A stretch of 64,000 bases of DNA from Burkholderiales bacterium (GCA_016213205.1 JACRAZ010000079.1:1-64000); one strand, 5' to 3'. Positions 38,619 to 50,507 are shown, counted from the stretch's first letter. Program-made: numbers and translations. The notes: generated by a model from the letters alone, not told the origin.

Positions 38619-41522
38619 ATGGCCGTGACGACCGTCGCCCAGTTCGCAGCCGAGCTCAACCGTCCTGCCGGGACGCTGCTCGAGCAGCTGCAGTCTGCCG
38701 GTGTCGCGAAGAAGTCGCCCGACGACGCGCTGACCGAGGCCGACAAGGAACGCCTGCTCGACTACCTGCGCAATGCGCATGGCACCGGCGGCGCAGACCG
38801 CAAGAAGATCACGCTGACCCGCAAGTCGACCAGCGAGATCAAGCAGGCCGATGCCTCGGGCAAGGCCCGCACGATCCAGGTCGAGGTGCGCAAGAAGCGT
38901 GTGTTCGTCAAGCGCGACGATGCCCCGACGCCGGTGGAGCAGCCTGCCGCGCCAGCCGTCGACGAGGCCGAACTCAAAGCGCGTGAAGAAGCCGCCAATG
39001 CCGAGGCCGAGGCGCTGCGCCGCCAGGCCGAGGAACTGGCCGCCGCCCAGCGCCAGCGTGAGGAGGACGAGCGCAAGGCCCGCGAGGCCGCCGAAGCTGC
39101 CGCCAAGGTTGCGGCCGAAGCCGCCGCCCGCGAAGCCGCGGAAGCCGCCGCCAAGGCCGCTGCTGCTGCGGCCATCGAGAAGGCTGCCGCCCCCGAGGCC
39201 AGCAAGGGCGAAGCGGCCCCCGCCGCACCCGCCCCCGCCGCACCCGCCCCGGCAGCGCCCGTCGCGGCCGCGCCGGCGCCAGCGCCGGCCCCAGCGCCGG
39301 AGCCGCCCAAGTCCGGGCTGCGCGTCGTCAAGGCCGGCACCGACGAAGCCGCCGAAAAGCAGCGTCTGGCCGACCTGGACAAGCGCCGCAAGGCCGCCGA
39401 ATCCGAGGCTGCCGCCATCCGGGCGATGATGAACGCGCCGAAGAAGGTGCTCACCGCCAAGAAGCCCGAAGAGGCCAAGCCCGCCGCGGCCAAGGAAGCC
39501 ATCACCGGCACGATCCACAAGCCCAAGGGCGCCCCCGGCGCCACCACGGCTGCGCCTGGGGCCGCCAAGCCCGGCGACAAGAAGTCGGTCAAGTCGGAGA
39601 AGCTCTCGTCGAGCTGGGCCGACGACGCGGCCAAGAAGCGCGCCGCGCTGAAGGGCCGCAGCGATTCCGGTGGTGGCCGCGCCGGCTGGCGCGCACCGCG
39701 TGGCGGCCGCCGTGGCGATCGGGGCGATCATGATTCCGGCAACTTCGTGGCGCCGACCGAACCGGTGATCCAGGAAGTGCACGTGCCCGAGACCATCAGC
39801 GTGGCCGATCTGGCCCACAAGATGTCGGTCAAGGCGAGCGAGGTGATCAAGCAGCTGATGAAGCTGGGCCAGATGGTCACGATCAACCAGCAGCTCGACC
39901 AGGAAACGGCGATGATCGTGGTCGAGGAAATGGGCCACAAGGCGCTGGCGGCCAAGCTGGACGACCCGGAAGCCTTCCTCGAGGAAGAGCACGCCGCCAC
40001 CGACGCCGAGCAGGTGTCGCGGGCGCCGGTGGTCACGATCATGGGTCACGTCGACCACGGCAAGACCTCGCTGCTGGACTACATCCGCCGCACCCGCGTG
40101 GCCGCGGGCGAGGCGGGGGGCATCACCCAGCACATCGGTGCGTACCACGTGGAAACGCCACGCGGCATGATCACCTTCCTGGACACCCCGGGCCACGCGG
40201 CCTTCACCGCGATGCGTGCCCGTGGCGCCACCGCCACCGACATCGTGATCCTCGTGGTCGCGGCCGACGACGGCGTGATGCCGCAGACGAAGGAAGCGAT
40301 CCACCATGCCAAGGCGGCCGGCGTGCCGATCGTCGTGGCGATGAACAAGATCGACAAGCCCGACGCCAACACCGAGCGCGTGAAGAGCGAGCTGGTTGCC
40401 GAACAGGTGGTGCCGGAAGAGTTCGGTGGTGATGCGCCGTTCGTGCCGGTGTCGGCCAAGACAGGGCAGGGCATCGACGACCTGCTCGAGCAGGTGCTGC
40501 TGCAGGCCGAGGTGCTGGAACTCAAGGCCCCGCAGAACGCGCTGGCCAAGGGCCTGGTGATCGAAGCCCAGCTGGACAAGGGTCGCGGCCCGGTGGCCAC
40601 GGTGCTGGTGCAGTCGGGCACGCTCAAGCGCGGCGACGTGGTGCTCGCCGGCTCCAGCTTCGGCCGTGTGCGGGCCATGCTGGACGAAAACGGCAAGGCC
40701 ACGCAGGAGGCGGGTCCCTCGATTCCGGTCGAGATCCAGGGCCTGACCGAGGTGCCGCAGGCCGGCGACGAGTTCATGGTGCTGGCCGACGAGCGCCGGG
40801 CGCGCGAGATCGCCACCTTCCGCCAGGGCAAGTACCGCGAAGTGACGCTGAACAAGCGCCAGGCCGCCAAGCTCGAGAACATGTTCGAGAACATGGGCGA
40901 GGGCCAGGCCCAGTCGCTGGCGCTGATCATCAAGGCCGACGTGCAGGGCTCGCAGGAGGCGCTGTCGCAGTCGCTGGTCAAGCTCAGCACGCCTGAGGTC
41001 AAGGTGCAGATCGTGCACGCCGCGGTGGGCGGCATCAGCGAGAGCGACGTCAACCTGGCCATCGCGTCCAAGGCCGTCATCATCGGCTTCAACGTGCGCG
41101 CCGATGCCAATGCGCGCAAGCTGGCCGAAGGCAACGACGTCGACATCCGCTACTACAACATCATCTACGACGCGGTGGACGATGTGAAGGCGGCCATGTC
41201 CGGCATGCTGGCACCGGAGCAGCGCGAAGAGATCATCGGTTCGGCCGAGATCCGCACCGTGTTCGTGGCCTCCAAGATCGGCACCGTGGCAGGCTGCATG
41301 GTCACCGCGGGACTGGTGCGCCGCGATGCGCGCTTCCGCCTGCTGCGCGACAACGTGGTCATCTACACCGGCGAGCTCGAGTCGCTCAAGCGCATGAAGG
41401 ACGACGTGCGCGAGGTGAAGGAAGGCTTCGAATGCGGCATCAAGCTGAAGAACTACAACGACATCGCCGAAGGCGACCAGTTGGAGTTCTTCGAAGTCAA
41501 GGAAGTGGCACGAACGCTGTAG
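38619..41522 (+). CDS. infB: Translation initiation factor IF-2
   Basis: A 967-residue GTPase that places fMet-tRNA on the 30S subunit. A conserved IF2_N domain (1-50) is followed by a long, highly charged Ala/Glu/Lys/Pro-rich linker (about 90-380) of the kind expanded in betaproteobacteria. A second IF2_N-like unit follows (about 390-450, [16 protein letters not shown]). The G domain has GHVDHGKT (476-483), DTPGHAAF and NKID. Domains II, III and IV follow, ending in the C-terminal fMet-tRNA-binding domain. A hairpin terminator lies just beyond the stop. Confidence 0.97.
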   Translation: MAVTTVAQFAAELNRPAGTLLEQLQSAGVAKKSPDDALTEADKERLLDYLRNAHGTGGADRKKITLTRKSTSEIKQADASGKARTIQVEVRKKRVFVKRDDAPTPVEQPAAPAVDEAELKAREEAANAEAEALRRQAEELAAAQRQREEDERKAREAAEAAAKVAAEAAAREAAEAAAKAAAAAAIEKAAAPEASKGEAAPAAPAPAAPAPAAPVAAAPAPAPAPAPEPPKSGLRVVKAGTDEAAEKQRLADLDKRRKAAESEAAAIRAMMNAPKKVLTAKKPEEAKPAAAKEAITGTIHKPKGAPGATTAAPGAAKPGDKKSVKSEKLSSSWADDAAKKRAALKGRSDSGGGRAGWRAPRGGRRGDRGDHDSGNFVAPTEPVIQEVHVPETISVADLAHKMSVKASEVIKQLMKLGQMVTINQQLDQETAMIVVEEMGHKALAAKLDDPEAFLEEEHAATDAEQVSRAPVVTIMGHVDHGKTSLLDYIRRTRVAAGEAGGITQHIGAYHVETPRGMITFLDTPGHAAFTAMRARGATATDIVILVVAADDGVMPQTKEAIHHAKAAGVPIVVAMNKIDKPDANTERVKSELVAEQVVPEEFGGDAPFVPVSAKTGQGIDDLLEQVLLQAEVLELKAPQNALAKGLVIEAQLDKGRGPVATVLVQSGTLKRGDVVLAGSSFGRVRAMLDENGKATQEAGPSIPVEIQGLTEVPQAGDEFMVLADERRAREIATFRQGKYREVTLNKRQAAKLENMFENMGEGQAQSLALIIKADVQGSQEALSQSLVKLSTPEVKVQIVHAAVGGISESDVNLAIASKAVIIGFNVRADANARKLAEGNDVDIRYYNIIYDAVDDVKAAMSGMLAPEQREEIIGSAEIRTVFVASKIGTVAGCMVTAGLVRRDARFRLLRDNVVIYTGELESLKRMKDDVREVKEGFECGIKLKNYNDIAEGDQLEFFEVKEVARTL

Positions 41523-41543
41523 AGCGGAGTTGCCCTCACCTGC

Positions 41544-41576
41544 AAACCCCGCCCTCCCGAAAAGATGGCGGGGTTT
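41544..41576 (+). terminator. Intrinsic terminator between infB and rbfA
   Basis: A perfect 10-bp stem AAACCCCGCC/GGCGGGGTTT with a 13-base loop. The T stretch is short (TTTGTG), so partial read-through into rbfA is likely. Confidence 0.7.
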
Positions 41577-41608
41577 GTGCTTGAAGGGCGCCACCTGGAG
41601 AGTGCACC

Positions 41609-41971
41609 ATGCGTCACAAGAGATCGATTCCCAACCGCAGCTTTCGCATCGCCGACCAGATCCAGCGTGACCTGGCCGAGCTGATCCGCGAGCTGAAGGA
41701 TCCGCGCGTCGGCATGGTCACGATCAACAGCGTCGAGGTCACGCCGGACTACGCCCACGCCAAGGTGTACTTCTCGCTGCTGGTGGGTGAGCCCGGCGAA
41801 TGCGAGGCCGGCCTGAACGAGGCCGCAGGCTACCTGCGCAACGGGCTGTTCAAGCGCCTGCAGATCCATACCGTGCCCACCTTGCATTTCCAGTTCGACC
41901 GCACCACGGAGCACGCCGCGGAACTGAATGCACTGATCCGCCAGGCCAACGCCAGCCGAGCCAAAGAATGA
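41609..41971 (+). CDS. rbfA: Ribosome-binding factor A
   Basis: A 120-residue KH-fold factor that matures the 5' end of 16S rRNA in 30S assembly and cold adaptation. [26 protein letters not shown] and [13 protein letters not shown] are the family signatures. It follows infB in the conserved order but is separated by a terminator hairpin. Its stop overlaps the annotated truB start by four bases (ATGA). Confidence 0.94.
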   Translation: MRHKRSIPNRSFRIADQIQRDLAELIRELKDPRVGMVTINSVEVTPDYAHAKVYFSLLVGEPGECEAGLNEAAGYLRNGLFKRLQIHTVPTLHFQFDRTTEHAAELNALIRQANASRAKE

Positions 41972-43011
41972 CCGACCCCGTCGCGCCTTCGGCGCCTCCC
42001 CCCCAGGGGGGCGCAGTCAGCGGCCCGGCTGAGCCGGATCCGCGGCTGCCGCTTGGGCGGCGCCGGACGGCGCGGCGGCCGCTGCATGGGGTGCTGCTGC
42101 TGGACAAGCCGCTGGGCTGGTCGAGCAACGATGCACTGCAAAAGGCCAAGTGGCTGCTGCGCGCCGAGAAGGCCGGTCACACCGGTACCCTCGACCCACT
42201 GGCCACGGGGCTGCTGCCGCTGTGCTTTGGCGCCGCCACCAAGTTCTCGCAGGTGAGCCTGGACGCCGACAAGGCCTACCGCGCCACGCTGCGCCTGGGC
42301 CAGCGCATGAGCACCGGCGACCTCGAGGGCCAGTTGATCGAGGAGCGCCCGGTGCAGGTGGACCGGGCGATGATCGAAGCGGCCTGCGCACGATTCACAG
42401 GCCCCATCACCCAGGTGCCGCCGATGCACTCGGCGTTGAAGAAGGACGGCAAGGCGCTGTACGAATACGCCCGCGCCGGCATCGAGGTGGAACGTCCGGC
42501 CCGGGCCGTGACGATTCATCGCATCGACATCGTCGACTGGCACGATGCCACGCTGGTGATCGACGTGCGTTGCAGCAAAGGCACCTACATCCGTACGCTG
42601 GCCGAAGACATCGGCAGCACGCTGGGCTGCGGCGCGCACCTGGCGGCGCTGCGCCGCACCGGCAGCGGCGCACTCGCCGCCGACGATGCGGTGACGCTGG
42701 CCCAGCTCGAGGCGATGAGCGAACCCGAGCGCGAGGCCCTGCTGCAGCCGCCCGACGTGCTGCTGAGCGAGTGGCCGCGGCTGGCCCTCGACGACAGCGA
42801 GGCTGGCCGCTTCCTCACCGGCCTGCGGCGCCGGGTGCACCAGGACGATGCGCCCGCCGTGCGCGTTTACGGCCCCGACCCGCGCGCCTTCCTCGGCAGC
42901 GCCCACATCACTGCCGGCGAATTGATCGCCGACCGCCTGCTCAGCCCGCCCGAAGTCCAGGCGCTGGTGCAGCAGGCCGCCGCAACCCACCGAAGCGCGG
43001 TGGCCGCCTGA
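41968..43011 (+). CDS. truB: tRNA pseudouridine-55 synthase, with repeat-derived N-terminal extension
   Basis: A 347-residue pseudouridine synthase acting on U55 of tRNAs. The catalytic Asp is D76 in [11 protein letters not shown], compared with D48 in Escherichia coli, so about 28 extra N-terminal residues precede the core (which begins near [15 protein letters not shown]). That extension ([18 protein letters not shown]) is encoded by a dispersed GC-rich repeat that has a second, intergenic copy at 25011-25073. The ATG at 41968 overlaps the rbfA stop and is the only obvious coupled start. A later start inside the repeat cannot be excluded. The C-terminal PUA-like region is intact. Confidence 0.92.
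   Translation: MTDPVAPSAPPPQGGAVSGPAEPDPRLPLGRRRTARRPLHGVLLLDKPLGWSSNDALQKAKWLLRAEKAGHTGTLDPLATGLLPLCFGAATKFSQVSLDADKAYRATLRLGQRMSTGDLEGQLIEERPVQVDRAMIEAACARFTGPITQVPPMHSALKKDGKALYEYARAGIEVERPARAVTIHRIDIVDWHDATLVIDVRCSKGTYIRTLAEDIGSTLGCGAHLAALRRTGSGALAADDAVTLAQLEAMSEPEREALLQPPDVLLSEWPRLALDDSEAGRFLTGLRRRVHQDDAPAVRVYGPDPRAFLGSAHITAGELIADRLLSPPEVQALVQQAAATHRSAVAA
41983..42046. repeat. Dispersed GC-rich repeat, copy B, inside truB
   Basis: A 64-base copy of the unit at 25011-25073: CGGCGC, a C-run/G-run inverted repeat around CCAGGGGG, then AGCGGCCCGGC-ga-AGCCGG and TCCGCGGC. It is read in frame at the 5' end of truB. Confidence 0.75.
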
Positions 43012-43029
43012 ATCCTTGAGAGAAGAGCC

Positions 43030-44859
<1,830 letters not shown>

Positions 44860-44892
44860 TCCCTGGTCCCTGCACCCCAGGCCGGCCCGCCG

Positions 44893-45795
44893 ATGAGCCA
44901 TTCGCGCGCCGTGGCCTGGATGGTGCTGGTGACGCTGATGTGGAGCATCGCGGGCGTGGTGACACGCCACCTCGATGCCGCGCGCAGCTTCGAGGTCACG
45001 TTCTGGCGCAGCCTGTTCAACGCGCTGGCCTTGGTGCCGGCCTTTGCGTTGATGCCGGGCCCGGGCCTGGTGCAGCGCATCGCGCAGGGCGGGCGGACGG
45101 TCTGGATCTCGGGCCTGTGCTGGACCGTGATGTACACCAACTTCATGCTCGCGATCACGATGACCACCGTGGCCACCGTGCTGGTCACGATGTCGATCGC
45201 GCCGCTGGTCACCGCCTTGTTCGCCCGCCTGTTCCTGCACCACAGGCTGCCTCGGCGCACCTGGGTGGCGATCGGCGTGGCGGGCTGCGGCATCGCGTGG
45301 ATGTTCGGCCGCCAGGCGCTGGAAGGCGGCGCATCGCTGGCGGGCATCGGCGTGGCCCTGGGCGTGCCGCTGGCGGGCGCCACCAACTGGACGCTGCTGC
45401 AGCACATCCAGCAGCGGCATCGACAGGCCCCCGACCAGCCCGAGCCGGACATGCTGCCGGCGGTGTTCATCGGCGCGACCCTGTCCGCCTTGTTGACGCT
45501 GCCGCTGGCCTGGCCCGTCAGCGCAAACGCGCACGACCTCGGCCTGCTCGGCCTGCTGGGCGTGGTGCAACTGGCCATCCCCTGCCTGATCGCGGTGCGC
45601 GTGGCACGGGTGCTGCCGGCGCCGGAGGTGTCGCTGCTGTGCCTGCTGGAGGTGGTGTTCGGCGTGCTGCTGGCCTGGGTGGGCGCGGGAGAGGCCCCGG
45701 GCAGCACGGCGCTGGCCGGCGGGGCGCTGGTGATCGGGGCCTTGCTGGCCAACGAGACACTGGCGCTGCGCGAGCGCCGCCTGGCCGCGGCCTGA
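44893..45795 (+). CDS. DMT superfamily transporter (EamA domain)
   Basis: A 300-residue inner-membrane protein with ten predicted helices in two EamA repeats. The opening AWMVLVTLMWSIAGVVTRHL and MTTVATVLVTMSIAPLVTALFAR are typical of the first repeat; the second starts near residue 150. Members export amino acids, metabolites or drugs, and the substrate cannot be read from sequence. It follows typA by 33 bases on the same strand and could be read from the same transcript. A hairpin terminates the region before the convergent acyltransferase gene. Confidence 0.85.
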   Translation: MSHSRAVAWMVLVTLMWSIAGVVTRHLDAARSFEVTFWRSLFNALALVPAFALMPGPGLVQRIAQGGRTVWISGLCWTVMYTNFMLAITMTTVATVLVTMSIAPLVTALFARLFLHHRLPRRTWVAIGVAGCGIAWMFGRQALEGGASLAGIGVALGVPLAGATNWTLLQHIQQRHRQAPDQPEPDMLPAVFIGATLSALLTLPLAWPVSANAHDLGLLGLLGVVQLAIPCLIAVRVARVLPAPEVSLLCLLEVVFGVLLAWVGAGEAPGSTALAGGALVIGALLANETLALRERRLAAA

Positions 45796-45810
45796 CCGGG
45801 CTGTGCCCGA

Positions 45811-45829
45811 TGCCCGCGACGCGCGGGCA
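45811..45829. terminator. Hairpin between convergent EamA and acyltransferase genes
   Basis: An 8-bp stem TGCCCGCG/CGCGGGCA with a 3-base loop. No T tract. Confidence 0.5.
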
Positions 45830-45858
45830 GCCAAGCCGCCGGCGGCCGGATCTCGGGG

Positions 45859-46782
45859 TCAGCGGGTCGCGCGCAGCGCGTCGATCAGGCGGTCCTTCTC
45901 GGCCCACTGGGCGTCGACCCAATCGCTGATGTGCCCGCGCTGCACCTTGTCGCGCAGCGGGTCCGGGCCCAGCACCTGCGGTGGGATCGGGCGCACCGCC
46001 ACCCGCACCACCACCTGGTGCAACCGCCCGCAGAGCATGTCCCAGAAGCGCGGCGCCCCTTCGGGATAGACAATCGTCACGTCGAGCAAGGCCTCGAATT
46101 GCTCACCCATCGTGGCCAGCGCGATGCCCAGCCCACCGATCTTGGGTTTCAGCAGGTGCTGGTAGGGGCTGCGCTGCTCCTCGCGCTTGGCCGCGGTGAA
46201 GCGGGTGCCCTCGACGAAGTTGATCACGGTGGTGGGGATGCGCTTGAACTTCTCGCAGGCCTCGCGGGTGGTTTGCAGGTCGTTCTGGCGCGCCCCCTTG
46301 CCCTTGCCCCGCTTCATGAACGGGAAGTCCAGTGCCCACCAGGCCAGGCCGATCACCGGCACGTACAGCAGCTCGCGCTTCAGGAAGAACTTCAGGAACG
46401 GGATGCGGCCATGGAAGATGCGCTGCAGCACCAGGATGTCGACCCAGCTCTGGTGGTTGCTCGACACCAGGTACCAGCCCCGCGGGTGCAGGCCGGTGGT
46501 GCCTTGAACATCCCACTGCGCAGCGGGTGCGACGGCATGGATCCAGCCGTTGTTGATGGCCACCCAGCGCGAGGCCAGGGCCGTCAAGGCGTGATCGCAC
46601 CAGCGCCGGGGCGCGCCGTGCGCCGGCAGCATCAGCTTCAGCAGGGCCGGCGGCACCATGCAGGCGGTGAGGATGACAGTGTTCAGGACCAGGATCAGAC
46701 CGGTCAGGGCTCCGCGAACGGGGGCCGGCAAGCGTGCGAGCATGGATGAGGGGCGCACGACGGCGCGAACAGGACCTTGCAT
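45859..46782 (-). CDS. PlsC-type lysophospholipid acyltransferase
   Basis: A 307-residue membrane acyltransferase of the 1-acylglycerol-3-phosphate family, closer to the YihG-like branch than to core PlsC. An N-terminal membrane helix (ALTGLILVLNTVILTACMV) precedes the catalytic motif NHQSWVD (H110, D115) and the substrate motif VEGTRF (E191-R194). A Met at 46743 (MLARLPAPV) is an equally plausible start; neither has a clear ribosome site. It is divergent from the WS/DGAT gene across 68 bases, suggesting shared control of phospholipid and neutral-lipid acylation. Confidence 0.85.
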   Translation of the reverse strand: MQGPVRAVVRPSSMLARLPAPVRGALTGLILVLNTVILTACMVPPALLKLMLPAHGAPRRWCDHALTALASRWVAINNGWIHAVAPAAQWDVQGTTGLHPRGWYLVSSNHQSWVDILVLQRIFHGRIPFLKFFLKRELLYVPVIGLAWWALDFPFMKRGKGKGARQNDLQTTREACEKFKRIPTTVINFVEGTRFTAAKREEQRSPYQHLLKPKIGGLGIALATMGEQFEALLDVTIVYPEGAPRFWDMLCGRLHQVVVRVAVRPIPPQVLGPDPLRDKVQRGHISDWVDAQWAEKDRLIDALRATR

Positions 46783-46850
46783 TGTGGCCGATCAATTCCT
46801 AGGGGCAATCCCGGCGCGTTGCAGCGCAGCAGCCCCTTAGCATCGCTTGC

Positions 46851-48425
46851 ATGAAGCAACTCTCCGGGCTTGATGCCGCGTTCCTCTTTCTCGAAACGCC
46901 CGAGATGCCCATGCACGTGGGGGCACTCAACATCTACGAACTGCCACGTGGCCACAAGGGCAGCTTTGTCGCCCAGCTGCGCCACCACATCGAGCAACGC
47001 CTGCCCATGCTGCCGGTGTTCCGCCGCCGGGTGTGGTGGATGCCGCTGAACCTGGCCAACCCGGCCTGGGTGGATGCCAAGCCCGACCTCAAGAAGCACG
47101 TGGTGTCGGTGAAGCTGCCGAAGTCTGCCGCCCAGGGCGATGGCATGGCCGAGGTCGAGGCCGCGGTGGGCAAGCTGCATTCGGAGCAGCTCGACCGCAA
47201 GCGCCCCTTGTGGCGCTTCTTCGTGCTCGAAGGCCTGGCGCCCACTGCCGACGGGCGCAAGCGCGTGGGCGTGTACTCGCAGTTCCACCACGCGGCGGTG
47301 GACGGCCAGGCCGCTGTCGCCATTGCCCAGGTGCTGCTGGACCTGACACCCGAACCGCGTGCGCTGGACATCCACCCGAGCAAGCGACCACGCACCTTGC
47401 GCCTGGGTGTGGGGCAGATGCTGCGCGGTGCCATTGCCAGCGAGGTGATGCAGATCACCGGCATCATCAACGGCCTGCCCTCAACGCTGGGCACGCTGGC
47501 CGGTGCGGCAGGGGTGGCGCTGTCGCACACCTCGCTGCTGCGCCTGGGTGGCAACGAGCAGCCGACCGTCAGCAACGTGACGCTGGCTCCGCGCACGATC
47601 CTGAACCAGTCGATCACCGCGCAGCGCGTGTTTGCCGGCGTGAGCCTGCCATTGCCCGAACTCAAGGCCATCGGCAAGGCGCATGACGCCACGGTCAACG
47701 ACCTGGTGCTGCTGCTGTGCGGCACCGCGTTGCGACATTACCTGCTCAAGCGTGACCAACTGCCGCCCAAATCGCTCATCGCGGCGGTACCGATCTCGCT
47801 GCGCGCGCAGGGCGACACGACATCGGACACCCAGGCCTCGATGAGCTTGGTGAGCCTGGGCACCCACCTGGCCGACATGCGCAGGCGCTTTGCCCACGTC
47901 AAGCGCGCCACCGCGGCAATGAAGGAGACGATGGGCAAGCTCAAGAGCATCCTGCCCACCAACTACCCCTCGATCGGAGTGCCCTGGTTGATGGAGGCCG
48001 CGGTCGCGCTGTACGGCAAGGCCAAGGTGGCCGACCGCATGCCCCTGCTGGCCAACGTGGCCATCAGCAACGTGCCGGGGCCGCCGGTGCCGCTGTACCT
48101 GGCCTCCGCGCGCATGGCGTGCAACTACCCGACCTCGATCGTCACGCACGGACTGGCGCTGAACATCACGGTTGAGAGCTACGACAAGCAGATGGACTTC
48201 GGCCTCGTGGCCAGCGCCGACGCGATGCCGGACGTGCGCGCGCTGGCCGACGAGATCCGCCAGGCCTTCGAGGCACTGCGCATGCTGCATGCAAAGTCGC
48301 TCAGCCGTGCCACCCGTGCTGCCCCGAAACCCGCTGCGCCCACCGCGAAGCCCGCAGCGGCCCGCAAGAAGGCTGCGGTGCCGACGAAGCCTCGTGCGCC
48401 GGCCAGGGCTCGCAGCACTCGATAG
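46851..48425 (+). CDS. Wax ester synthase/diacylglycerol acyltransferase (WS/DGAT)
   Basis: A 524-residue acyl-CoA-dependent acyltransferase that makes wax esters or triacylglycerol. The active-site motif HHAAVDG (H146, H147, D151, G152) is intact, and MKQLSGLDAAFLFLETPEMP is the usual N terminus. The later blocks VPISLRAQGDT and NVAISNVPGPPVPLYLASA are present. From about residue 487 there is a tail of roughly 35 residues made mostly of Ala, Pro, Lys and Arg (AAPKPAAPTAKPAAARKKAA), not usual for the family. It resembles the DNA- or granule-binding tails of phasin PhaF and histone H1-like proteins. Confidence 0.9.
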   Translation: MKQLSGLDAAFLFLETPEMPMHVGALNIYELPRGHKGSFVAQLRHHIEQRLPMLPVFRRRVWWMPLNLANPAWVDAKPDLKKHVVSVKLPKSAAQGDGMAEVEAAVGKLHSEQLDRKRPLWRFFVLEGLAPTADGRKRVGVYSQFHHAAVDGQAAVAIAQVLLDLTPEPRALDIHPSKRPRTLRLGVGQMLRGAIASEVMQITGIINGLPSTLGTLAGAAGVALSHTSLLRLGGNEQPTVSNVTLAPRTILNQSITAQRVFAGVSLPLPELKAIGKAHDATVNDLVLLLCGTALRHYLLKRDQLPPKSLIAAVPISLRAQGDTTSDTQASMSLVSLGTHLADMRRRFAHVKRATAAMKETMGKLKSILPTNYPSIGVPWLMEAAVALYGKAKVADRMPLLANVAISNVPGPPVPLYLASARMACNYPTSIVTHGLALNITVESYDKQMDFGLVASADAMPDVRALADEIRQAFEALRMLHAKSLSRATRAAPKPAAPTAKPAAARKKAAVPTKPRAPARARSTR

Positions 48426-48490
48426 GCCTGCCTGGCGCCAGACCGCCATCCGCTCCTTCTTCACAGCCCTGACCAGGCCCGCCGCACCGT

Positions 48491-49375
48491 ATGCAAGTTC
48501 TCGCCAATGGCCTCAACATCGAAGTCGACGACCAAGGGCCCCGCGATGGCGAGCCGCTGCTGCTGCTGATGGGCCTGGGCATGCAGCTCGTGGGCTGGCC
48601 GGAGGAACTGGTGGCCGATCTGGTGGCACGCGGCTTCCGCGTCGTGCGCATGGACAACCGCGACATCGGGCTGAGCCAGTACTTCGACCACCTGGGCGAG
48701 CCCGACGTGCTGCGCCTGGGCCTGCGCCATGTGCTGCGCCTGCGGGTTCGCCCGCCGTACACGCTGGAAGCCATGGCGCATGACGCGCTGGGTGTGCTGG
48801 ACGCGCTGGGCATTGCACGGGCCCATGTGTGCGGCGTGTCGATGGGCGGCATGATCGCGCAGCACCTCGCGGCCGGGTTCCCGCAGCGCATCAAGAGCCT
48901 CACCCTGATCATGACCAGCTCGGGCGCGCGCGACCTGCCACAGCCCAGCGCCGAGGTGCGCGGCGCGCTGCTGGCGCGGCCGGCCGCCAACACAGTGGCG
49001 GCCCGGGTCGTGCAGGCACAGCGCGTCATGCGGATCATCGGCAGCCCTGGTTTCCGGCCCGACCCCACGCGCCAGCGGCGGCGCATCCAGGCCAGCGTGC
49101 GCCGCGCCTGGCATCCGGCCGGCACCGCACGCCAGATGGCAGCCATCCTGGCCGATGGCGACCGCAGCCGCCTGCTGAAATCCATCACCGCCCCGACCCG
49201 GGTGATCCACGGCAAGGACGACCCGCTCGTGCCGGTGGCCGCCGCGCACGACCTGGTGAAGAAGATCCGCAACGCCACCGGCGAGATCATCCCCGGCATG
49301 GGCCACGACCTGCCAGAACAGCTGCTGCCCCACGTGGCAGCCGCGATCGCCGACAACGCGGCACGGGCGGGCTGA
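48491..49375 (+). CDS. Alpha/beta hydrolase
   Basis: A 294-residue alpha/beta hydrolase. The nucleophile is S117 in CGVSMGGMIAQ; the acid is in HGKDDPLVP (about D243/D244) and the histidine is H272 in PGMGHDLPEQ. The segment NRDIGLSQYFDHLGEP near residue 60 resembles esterases and lipases of the aclacinomycin methylesterase-like group. It is cytosolic, with no signal peptide. It follows the WS/DGAT gene by 65 bases on the same strand, so a role in mobilising stored lipid is reasonable but unproven. Confidence 0.85.
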   Translation: MQVLANGLNIEVDDQGPRDGEPLLLLMGLGMQLVGWPEELVADLVARGFRVVRMDNRDIGLSQYFDHLGEPDVLRLGLRHVLRLRVRPPYTLEAMAHDALGVLDALGIARAHVCGVSMGGMIAQHLAAGFPQRIKSLTLIMTSSGARDLPQPSAEVRGALLARPAANTVAARVVQAQRVMRIIGSPGFRPDPTRQRRRIQASVRRAWHPAGTARQMAAILADGDRSRLLKSITAPTRVIHGKDDPLVPVAAAHDLVKKIRNATGEIIPGMGHDLPEQLLPHVAAAIADNAARAG

Positions 49376-49421
49376 CCATCCGGGCTGCGCCCGTGCTGCC
49401 GGGGCACGGATAATTCGCCCG

Positions 49422-50507
49422 GTGAGCCCCGCAACCCCGACGTCGCCAGACGTGAGCCCCTGGCGCCTGAGCGTGGCGCCGATGATGGAGTGGACCGACC
49501 GGCACTGCCGCCACTTCCACCGCCTGATCACCCGCCACACGCGCCTGTACACCGAGATGGTGACCACCGGCGCGCTGCTGCATGGCGACGTGCCGCGCCA
49601 CCTGGACCACGGCGCCGCCGAACACCCGCTGGCCCTGCAGCTCGGCGGCAGCGAACCGGCCGATCTGGCCCACTGCGCCCGCCTGGCCCGCACCTGGGGC
49701 TACGACGAGGTCAACCTCAACTGCGGCTGCCCGAGCGAGCGCGTGCAACGGGGCGCCTTCGGCGCCTGCCTGATGGCGGAGGCCCCACTGGTGCGCGACT
49801 GCGTGGCCGCGATGCGCGACGCCGTGGACCTGCCGGTGACCGTGAAGCACCGCATCGGCATCGACCGGCTCGAGAGCTACGAGTTCGTGCGCGACTTCGT
49901 CGGCACCGTGGCCGAGGGCGGTTGCAGCGTGTTCATCGTGCACGCCCGCAACGCCTGGCTCGAGGGCCTGAGCCCGAAGGAGAACCGCGAAATCCCACCG
50001 CTGCGCTACGCGCTGGTGCATCGCCTCAAGCACGACTTCCCGCGCTTCACCATCGTGCTCAACGGCGGCATCCACGACAACACGCAGGTGCAGGCACAGC
50101 TGGCGGCGGTGGACGGCGTGATGGTCGGCCGCGAGGCCTACCACCGGCCCTCGCTGATGGCCTGCTGGGACCAGCGATTCCTGCAGGCGCCCCCGCTTGA
50201 CGCCGCCGAACCGGCCGACGATGAACCGGGCGACGCCTGGCGCGAAGCGATCGAAGCCCGGATGGTCGACTACATGGCACGCACCCAGGCCGAGGCCGGC
50301 GTGCCCTGGGCCCATGTGGCGCGCCACATGCTCGGCCTGTGGCACGGGCGGCCCGGCGCACGGCGCTGGCGCCAGGTGTGGAGCGATCACCGCCTGAAGG
50401 CCACCGCCGTGCACGAGGTGGCATCACTGGCAGCGAAGGCACGGCGCGGCCAGACCGCGGCCGCCGCTGACGGGCCGGGCCTGTCCACCGTGCCCGATCG
50501 CGGCTGA
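49422..50507 (+). CDS. dusA: tRNA-dihydrouridine(20/20a) synthase DusA
   Basis: A 361-residue FMN-dependent reductase that forms dihydrouridine in the tRNA D loop. APMMEWTDRHCRHFHRLI and TEMVTTGALLHGD are DusA-specific FMN-barrel segments. The catalytic Cys is C103 in NCGCPSERVQ, with an additional Cys at 101. HARNAWLEGLSPKENREIPP and the C-terminal helical domain are intact. The start is a GTG at 49422, the only start upstream of the conserved barrel that fits. Upstream is the hydrolase gene; downstream is a sigma28-type promoter for a chemoreceptor. Confidence 0.93.
   Translation: MSPATPTSPDVSPWRLSVAPMMEWTDRHCRHFHRLITRHTRLYTEMVTTGALLHGDVPRHLDHGAAEHPLALQLGGSEPADLAHCARLARTWGYDEVNLNCGCPSERVQRGAFGACLMAEAPLVRDCVAAMRDAVDLPVTVKHRIGIDRLESYEFVRDFVGTVAEGGCSVFIVHARNAWLEGLSPKENREIPPLRYALVHRLKHDFPRFTIVLNGGIHDNTQVQAQLAAVDGVMVGREAYHRPSLMACWDQRFLQAPPLDAAEPADDEPGDAWREAIEARMVDYMARTQAEAGVPWAHVARHMLGLWHGRPGARRWRQVWSDHRLKATAVHEVASLAAKARRGQTAAAADGPGLSTVPDRG

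Noticed and set aside
37683..41594. A 1303-codon open frame antisense to infB and nusA
   Set aside because: Composed of His/Arg/Leu/Gly-rich text typical of antisense GC-rich DNA; infB and nusA on the other strand are unmistakable.
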